The position numbers and the translations under genes are program-made. Positions 59,080 to 64,000 of a stretch of DNA of 64,000 nucleotides are shown piece after piece. Positions within the stretch are counted from its first letter, which is position 1. The number at the start of each line of letters is the position of its first letter. The DNA comes from an uncultured Actinomycetes bacterium (lineage in GTDB: Bacteria > Actinomycetota > CADDZG01 > WHSQ01). Where the stretch lies: the NCBI GenBank assembly GCA_937863385.1, contig CALMBW010000003.1, positions 86,300 to 150,299 on the forward strand. The letters are read 5' to 3'. The notes beneath the pieces were generated by a model. That model made no database searches and was not told the origin of the DNA. It was given only the letters and a program-made list of their open reading frames with translations.

Positions 59080-60783
59080 ATGACCAACCCCTACCGGCAG
59101 CCCACCGACCCCAGTAAACGACGGAGCGGTGCCCTTACCGAGGGACCAGATCGAGCCCCCGCCCGCGCCATGCTCAAGGCGGTCGGCTACACCGACGAGG
59201 ACCTGGCACGCCCCATCATCGGTATCGCGACCACCTGGATCGAGACCATGCCCTGCAACTACAACCAGCGCGAGCTGGCTCACCAGGTCAAGGCTGGGAT
59301 CAGGAGCGCCGGGGCCACCCCGATGGAGTTCAACACGATCTCGGTCTCGGACGGGGTAACGATGGGAACAGAGGGCATGAAAGCCTCCCTGGTCAGCCGC
59401 GAGGTCATCGCCGATTCGATCGAGTTGGTCACCAGAGGTCACCTCTTCGATGGCCTCGTTTGTCTGGTCGGATGCGACAAGACACTCCCCGCCGCAGTGA
59501 TGGCGCTCGGGCGCTTGGACATCCCGGGCCTCGTTCTCTACAACGGATCGATCGCACCCGGCCGATGGCGCGGCAAAGACGTCACGATCCAAGACGTCTT
59601 CGAAGCCGTCGGGCGGCACGCCACCGGAGAGCTGTCGGACACGGATCTCTTGGACCTCGAAGCTCATGCTTGTCCCGGAGCCGGAGCGTGCGGCGGCCAA
59701 TTCACTGCCAACACGATGGCGACCGCGATCGATTTCCTCGGGATCAGTCCTGCGGGTCTCTCGGGCATACCCGCTACCGAGCCCGGCAAGAAGGCTGCCG
59801 CACAAGAGGCGGGGCGCATCGCAGCAAGACTGGTGAAAGAAGGAGTCCTTCCCTCACAACTCATCACTCGCCAGTCGCTGGAGAACGCGATCGTTTCCGT
59901 CGCCGCCACGGGTGGCTCGACCAACGGTGTCTTGCACCTGGTCGCGATCGCCCGGGAGATGGGGATCGAACTATCCCTGGAAGAGTTCGATGCCATCGCT
60001 GCAAAGACTCCGATAATCGCCGACCTGAAACCCGGTGGCCGGTTCGTCGCTACGGACCTTTACGCGGCGGGCGGGACACCCGTGATCATGAAGGAGTTGG
60101 TGAAGAAGGACCTGCTGCACACAAACTGCCCGACCGTCGACGGACGAACGATCGGTGACATCGCAGCCGCAGCGGAAGCGGCCCCACTTCAAGAGGTCGT
60201 CGTAGATATCGCTTCTCCCCTCAAGCCAACCGGCGGATTGGCCATCCTGCGCGGCAACCTGGCGCCGGAGGGTTGCGTCGTGAAGCTCGCGGGGCACGAG
60301 CGCACCTTCCACCGAGGCCCAGCTCGGGTCTTCGATTCGGAGGAGGACTGCTTTGCAGCGGTAAAGGCTCAGAGCATCGAACCTGGGGATGTGATCGTGA
60401 TCCGTTACGAGGGTCCTGCGGGGGGGCCGGGGATGCGCGAGATGCTCGCAGTCACCGCTGCACTCGCCGGTGAAGGCATGGACGACAAGGTTGCACTGAT
60501 AACGGATGGGCGATTCTCAGGGGCAACACATGGGTTGATGGTCGGACACATCTCGCCCGAAGCGGCGCGTGGAGGTCCCATCGCAGCGGTCAGAGATGGC
60601 GACGTGATCGAGCTCGATGTCGATGCCCGGGAGCTCCGGCTGGTGGTCGAGCAAGACGAGATCGAGAAGCGGCTTTCAGATTGGCAGGCCCCGCCGCCTC
60701 GCTATCCGTCGGGCGTCTTCGCCAAGTACGCGGCTTCGGTTGCGTCGGCGTCGGAAGGCGCGATCACAACCCCGGTCCGGTAG
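59080..60783 (+). CDS. ilvD: Dihydroxy-acid dehydratase
   Basis: 567 residues. Third enzyme of valine/isoleucine synthesis, Fe-S dependent. Cluster-binding Cys are in [20 protein letters not shown] and [14 protein letters not shown]; the C-terminal domain has [14 protein letters not shown]. Divergent from the ilv operon; it ends overlapping the converging UbiB-like gene by 20 bases. Confidence 0.97.
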   Translation: MTNPYRQPTDPSKRRSGALTEGPDRAPARAMLKAVGYTDEDLARPIIGIATTWIETMPCNYNQRELAHQVKAGIRSAGATPMEFNTISVSDGVTMGTEGMKASLVSREVIADSIELVTRGHLFDGLVCLVGCDKTLPAAVMALGRLDIPGLVLYNGSIAPGRWRGKDVTIQDVFEAVGRHATGELSDTDLLDLEAHACPGAGACGGQFTANTMATAIDFLGISPAGLSGIPATEPGKKAAAQEAGRIAARLVKEGVLPSQLITRQSLENAIVSVAATGGSTNGVLHLVAIAREMGIELSLEEFDAIAAKTPIIADLKPGGRFVATDLYAAGGTPVIMKELVKKDLLHTNCPTVDGRTIGDIAAAAEAAPLQEVVVDIASPLKPTGGLAILRGNLAPEGCVVKLAGHERTFHRGPARVFDSEEDCFAAVKAQSIEPGDVIVIRYEGPAGGPGMREMLAVTAALAGEGMDDKVALITDGRFSGATHGLMVGHISPEAARGGPIAAVRDGDVIELDVDARELRLVVEQDEIEKRLSDWQAPPPRYPSGVFAKYAASVASASEGAITTPVR

Positions 60784-62191
60784 TTCTGCTCCCCCCGGCT
60801 ATGTCCGGATGGGCGACCTTCAACCATTCCTGTTCGAGCTTGCCCAACTCGGTCTGAGACGGTTCCGAGAACCAGAACTCCCGCGCTATGGCTTGCCAGT
60901 TTGCACTCGCCTCGAGCCGCGCCAACAGTGAAGCAACACCGAACGACATCCGGTTCACCGTGACCATGACACCGGGGACCGCGACCTTCCGCATGGTTTG
61001 GAACGCCCTACTGCGAGGATCGAATCCGGCCGCCGCTATCTCTTGAACCAGAGGTCTATCGATCGTCATCACCTCGTCGCTCAAGACAGGGCTGTTAAGC
61101 ATCTTGAGGTGCTCCCACACTGCATCGATCTCGGGCGTCTTCGCGGTGAGGATGCCGAGAGATTCGAGAGCCTCCCGGCCCGCTTCCTTGTCCTCGTGGA
61201 TCAACGCCTGGACCACCTGCAACATAAGGTCGAGTGTCCCGGGATCGATCGCGCGGACGAGCCCGAAGTCCAGGAACGCAACCTTGCCGTCGTCGCGCAA
61301 CATGTAGTTGCCGGGATGGGGATCTGCCGAGAAGAGCAGGAACCGGTTGAGGCACCCATAGAAGAAGCGGAACAGCATCTCGCCCAGTCGATCCTTCTCT
61401 GGCTGCTCCCAGTCGAAAGCCTCGATCAACGACCTGCCTTCCACGAATTCCTGAACGATGACACGCGGCCGGCAGAGCTCCATGTGGACCTTGGGAACGA
61501 CCACGAATGGGTGACCATCGAACAACTGGCCGAAGCGGGCCTGATTAGCTGCCTCGCGCCGGTAGTCGAGCTCTTCGAGCACGCGATCGCGAACCTCCGC
61601 CGCGATCTCCTTGGGGTCGAGGTTCGGCGCGACCGCCACGGACAACTTGGTCAGAGCAGAGATGTTCTTGAGGTCGGCTCGAACCGCATCGTCCACCCCC
61701 GGGTACTGGACCTTCACGGCTACCACCTCGCCCGACGAGAGCCGGGCGCGATGTACCTGACCGATCGAAGCGGAAGCAACAGCTTGTTCCTCGAACTCTT
61801 CGAAGATCTCCTCGACCGGCTTGCCGAACTCTTCCCGGATCACCTGTCGCGATGCTGCCGGGTCCATCGGCGGCGCGGAGTTCTGCAACATCGTCAAAGC
61901 GTCACGGTAAGTGGATGCGTAATCCCCCGGCGCGGCGAACTCGTAGAAGGAGGCGAGTTGTCCCACCTTCATCGCCGCGCCCTTCATCTCACCGAGCATC
62001 TGCACAACCTGTTCGGCGGTCGTGCGATGGAAGCCTTCGAGATACTCCTGGGCTCGAGCGGGAGCGGCGAATGACTTGACCCGGGTACCGAGGAACCGGG
62101 CGGCCGACTTTCCCGTTTGCCCGGCAAGCCTTGCGCCCCGTTGCGCCCAGCCGGTCGGCAGCTCTCTTGGTGGTTGCTTCTTTTCCGTCAT
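60764..62191 (-). CDS. ABC1/UbiB-family atypical kinase-like protein
   Basis: 475 residues of the ABC1/AarF (UbiB) family. The KxGQ motif ([12 protein letters not shown]), the Ala-rich loop [11 protein letters not shown], the ATP Lys in [23 protein letters not shown], the catalytic loop DPHPGNYM and the metal motif FLDFGLVRA are all present. Family members act in quinone synthesis or lipid homeostasis. No quinone gene is adjacent. It is divergent from the M28 peptidase gene, with 20 bases between them. Confidence 0.93.
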   Translation of the reverse strand: MTEKKQPPRELPTGWAQRGARLAGQTGKSAARFLGTRVKSFAAPARAQEYLEGFHRTTAEQVVQMLGEMKGAAMKVGQLASFYEFAAPGDYASTYRDALTMLQNSAPPMDPAASRQVIREEFGKPVEEIFEEFEEQAVASASIGQVHRARLSSGEVVAVKVQYPGVDDAVRADLKNISALTKLSVAVAPNLDPKEIAAEVRDRVLEELDYRREAANQARFGQLFDGHPFVVVPKVHMELCRPRVIVQEFVEGRSLIEAFDWEQPEKDRLGEMLFRFFYGCLNRFLLFSADPHPGNYMLRDDGKVAFLDFGLVRAIDPGTLDLMLQVVQALIHEDKEAGREALESLGILTAKTPEIDAVWEHLKMLNSPVLSDEVMTIDRPLVQEIAAAGFDPRSRAFQTMRKVAVPGVMVTVNRMSFGVASLLARLEASANWQAIAREFWFSEPSQTELGKLEQEWLKVAHPDIAGGSRTTGPGL

Positions 62192-62211
62192 GTGCCTCTA
62201 CTGTAGGGGTC

Positions 62212-63201
62212 GTGGCGAAAGTAAGAACATCTGTGGTTGTGCTCGTACTGGCTGCACCGGCGCTGGCCGGGTGCACCGGTGCCAATGGCAGCCCGGGTAG
62301 CTCATCACAGAGTCCATCTGCTTCGATCGCTTCCGCAGGCCCCGCCCCCACTCCCAGCCCCAGCGGCTCCCCGACACTGGCATCCCTTTCGTCCGCCCCA
62401 GAGAGATTCTCGAAACAGCGCGCGATGATCACCGTTCGGAAACTGGCGACCGACATCGGGATACGCGTCAAAGCCACTCGTAACGAGAAACGTGGAGCGC
62501 GCTATCTCAGAAAGAAATTCGAAGAGTTCGGATACAGGACCAACGTCCAGAGATTCGAGGTTCCCGGTGGGACCTCGCGCAACGTCGTCGCGTGGTGGCC
62601 GGGGGCCAAGCGCTACCCATTCGTTGTCGGCGGGCACATGGATTCCGTGCCCGGTGCACCGGGTGCCAACGACAATGCCTCTGGGACGGCAGTGGTTCTC
62701 GAACTGGCTCGCATCTTCGCGGGCACCGAGCAGGCTCGCTTCATCCGGTTCGTAGCCTTCGGTGCCGAGGAATACGACTCGGATCACGTTTCGAACCACG
62801 ACGGCTCGGTGCACTACGTCGAAAAGCTCGGAGAAGAGGGGCGAGAGCGTCTCGGCGGGATGCTTTCGGTGGACATGATCGCCGACGGAAGACCTCTGCT
62901 CGTCGGGCACTCCAACATCGCGGAAAAACCAGTTGTCGCCCGCACCGTGTTCAACAAGATGGACAAGGCTGGCTTCGATGTTCGGTTCATCACTCTGTGC
63001 GACTGCAGCGACCACGGCCCATTCGAACACGCAGGCATCCCGGCGAGCTTCGCCTACTCGGGACAAGAGTCCGACTATCACTCACCGTCAGACACGGCCC
63101 CGAACCTGAGCTCGAACGATCTCCTGCGTACGGGACGAGCCGTCCGGGCGTTCTTGATCCACCTCGACAAGGCGATGCTCGACCGCTTCCGGCGAGCCTA
63201 A
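62212..63201 (+). CDS. M28-family metallopeptidase lipoprotein
   Basis: 329 residues from a GTG; an upstream in-frame region (62131) overlaps the UbiB-like gene. Lipoprotein signal with lipobox ALAGC near residue 20, then a Ser/Pro/Ala-rich linker (about 25-60), then the M28 aminopeptidase domain. Zinc ligands: GGHMDSVPGAPGANDNASG (His, Asp), FGAEEYD (catalytic Glu-Glu), SVDMIAD (Asp) and DYHSPSDT (His). It probably degrades peptides at the cell surface. A short GC-rich hairpin follows the stop without a T-run. Confidence 0.93.
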   Translation: MAKVRTSVVVLVLAAPALAGCTGANGSPGSSSQSPSASIASAGPAPTPSPSGSPTLASLSSAPERFSKQRAMITVRKLATDIGIRVKATRNEKRGARYLRKKFEEFGYRTNVQRFEVPGGTSRNVVAWWPGAKRYPFVVGGHMDSVPGAPGANDNASGTAVVLELARIFAGTEQARFIRFVAFGAEEYDSDHVSNHDGSVHYVEKLGEEGRERLGGMLSVDMIADGRPLLVGHSNIAEKPVVARTVFNKMDKAGFDVRFITLCDCSDHGPFEHAGIPASFAYSGQESDYHSPSDTAPNLSSNDLLRTGRAVRAFLIHLDKAMLDRFRRA

Positions 63202-63381
63202 GGGTCCGGCCCTGGGACCCCCCTCTGGAGGCTCGCCCGTCGATTTGTTTCCAAGTGGGTTGCTTCCACATAGCCTCTGACCAGGGAAAACGAGCACATC
63301 CCACGCGTCTCCACGTCGCCATGTACCCTTATGTACGAACCACGGACGTTTGCACATCGATGCATACGGAGGATCAAGCCG

Positions 63382-63951
63382 ATGGCAAATCCCATGACGG
63401 AGCCTCTGGAGCCTTACGAGCCGAGCACCACCTACGGGTCTCACGATCTCGAATACGACTGGGACTACGACCAGGCTCGCTCCGAGAGACAACCCCTGAA
63501 CATCATCTGGGGGCGCGTAGCGATATTGGGCGGGATCGTCCTGCTCGCCTTCTTGCTCGGCCGGATGACATCTGGCTCGGGTGGTGTCGACGCGTCGAAA
63601 CTCACCGCAGCCAATGAGCGCATCGCAGAGTTAGAGCAACAGAACAGCGCACTTACGACCGAGGGTGTCGCCAAGGACGACCAGATCACCGATCTGCAGT
63701 CTCAGATCGCCGCGTTAGAGACTGCCGGATCCACTACCGAAGATGATCCTGCAGCCGTAACCGAAGACAGCGAGATCACCGGAACCAAGTACACGGTGGA
63801 ACCGGGCGACACCCTTCAGAGCATCGCGGAAGAGTTCTACGGCGACGCGTCTCTTGATGACTTCCTTGCGGAGACGAACAACATCACCGACCCGACCGCT
63901 TTGGGGGTTGGCCAGACGCTGATCATCCCGAACGAGCCGCCGAAGCAGTAG
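63382..63951 (+). CDS. Membrane-anchored LysM-domain protein
   Basis: 189 residues from the ATG after GGAGGATCAAGCCG. Acidic, Tyr-rich cytoplasmic start (about 1-45), one membrane helix (about 49-66), a coiled-coil ([20 protein letters not shown] through [13 protein letters not shown]), and a C-terminal LysM domain ([20 protein letters not shown]...[10 protein letters not shown]). LysM binds peptidoglycan, so it links the membrane to the cell wall. Ends 49 bases before the window edge. Confidence 0.9.
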   Translation: MANPMTEPLEPYEPSTTYGSHDLEYDWDYDQARSERQPLNIIWGRVAILGGIVLLAFLLGRMTSGSGGVDASKLTAANERIAELEQQNSALTTEGVAKDDQITDLQSQIAALETAGSTTEDDPAAVTEDSEITGTKYTVEPGDTLQSIAEEFYGDASLDDFLAETNNITDPTALGVGQTLIIPNEPPKQ

Positions 63952-64000
63952 CAGGGTTCTTTCCAGCAAGAGTTCGTCCAGACGTGACGTCCCAGTCGCG

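Noticed and set aside
58975-59805. Long minus-strand open frame (276 residues) opposite ilvD
   Set aside because: Shadow of ilvD, whose Fe-S and C-terminal motifs are all on the plus strand; the product has no recognisable fold.
63202-63220. Hairpin GGGTCC-N7-GGACCC after the M28 peptidase gene
   Set aside because: Six-base stem without a T-run; cannot be separated from chance in GC-rich DNA.
1-64000. Search by eye for tRNA/rRNA genes, CRISPR repeats, IS ends and phage genes
   Set aside because: No cloverleaf-like T-loop/anticodon combination in intergenic DNA, no regularly spaced repeats, no transposase or integrase.

Overview
The window reads as chromosomal DNA of a high-GC actinomycete-type bacterium, probably a deep-branching or uncultured Actinomycetota lineage. 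The clues are the GC-rich third positions, many GTG/TTG starts, a six-gene mce operon with yrbE pairs and Mce-associated genes, a 13E12-type (DUF222-HNH) gene behind a mycobacterial-style LexA box, an F420-type LLM oxidoreductase, and an HspR-type (HAIR) operator at a small heat-shock gene. I see no prophage, IS element, CRISPR array, rRNA or tRNA.

Layout. 1-1.7 kb: end of an OmpR-type response regulator, its sensor kinase, and a YjbQ protein. 1.7-8.5 kb: a metal-handling island. A minus-strand run of seven genes (MntR/DtxR regulator, two-domain multicopper oxidase, ZIP transporter, cupredoxin lipoprotein, CDF transporter, hydrolase, zinc-ribbon membrane protein) faces a second CDF transporter, with a DtxR-like inverted repeat between them. 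8.5-14.2 kb: membrane protein, membrane-anchored molybdopterin oxidoreductase, decayed 13E12 gene, and three hydrolase/YgfZ genes. 14.3-31.5 kb: lipid or steroid uptake and oxidation. It holds an acyl-CoA dehydrogenase, a yrbEAB-mceABCDEF-mam operon, an SCP2-like/hydrolase fusion, an acyl-CoA dehydrogenase pair in which one subunit lacks the catalytic Glu, then an Mce-type ATPase with a second yrbE pair and mam gene but no MCE protein.

31.5-47.9 kb: mixed housekeeping. It holds an LLM oxidoreductase, pterin dehydratase, two ECF sigma factor/membrane-partner pairs, ispH, a MATE pump, hsp20 with a HAIR operator, nth, a TetR gene with paaABCD (no paaE), a 1069-aa GAF/GGDEF/HD-GYP protein, a PPOX protein and a cysteine-free HesB-like protein. 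47.9-60.8 kb: an aldehyde dehydrogenase, then a large minus-strand branched-chain amino acid operon: orf98-ilvB-ilvN-ilvC-leuA-leuC-leuD-leuB-(LeuA regulatory domain alone)-pheA. Upstream of it is an unlisted 16-codon Ile/Leu/Val-rich leader peptide followed by an intrinsic terminator, a clear attenuator arrangement. ilvD is divergent. 60.8-64 kb: a UbiB/ABC1 kinase-like protein, an M28 peptidase lipoprotein and a LysM protein.

The most notable items are the ilv leader/attenuator, the stand-alone LeuA regulatory-domain gene, the split Mce loci with the ATPase placed beside an MCE-less YrbE pair, and the metal island with its operator. Functions are assigned from motifs and neighbourhood by eye; no database search was run.
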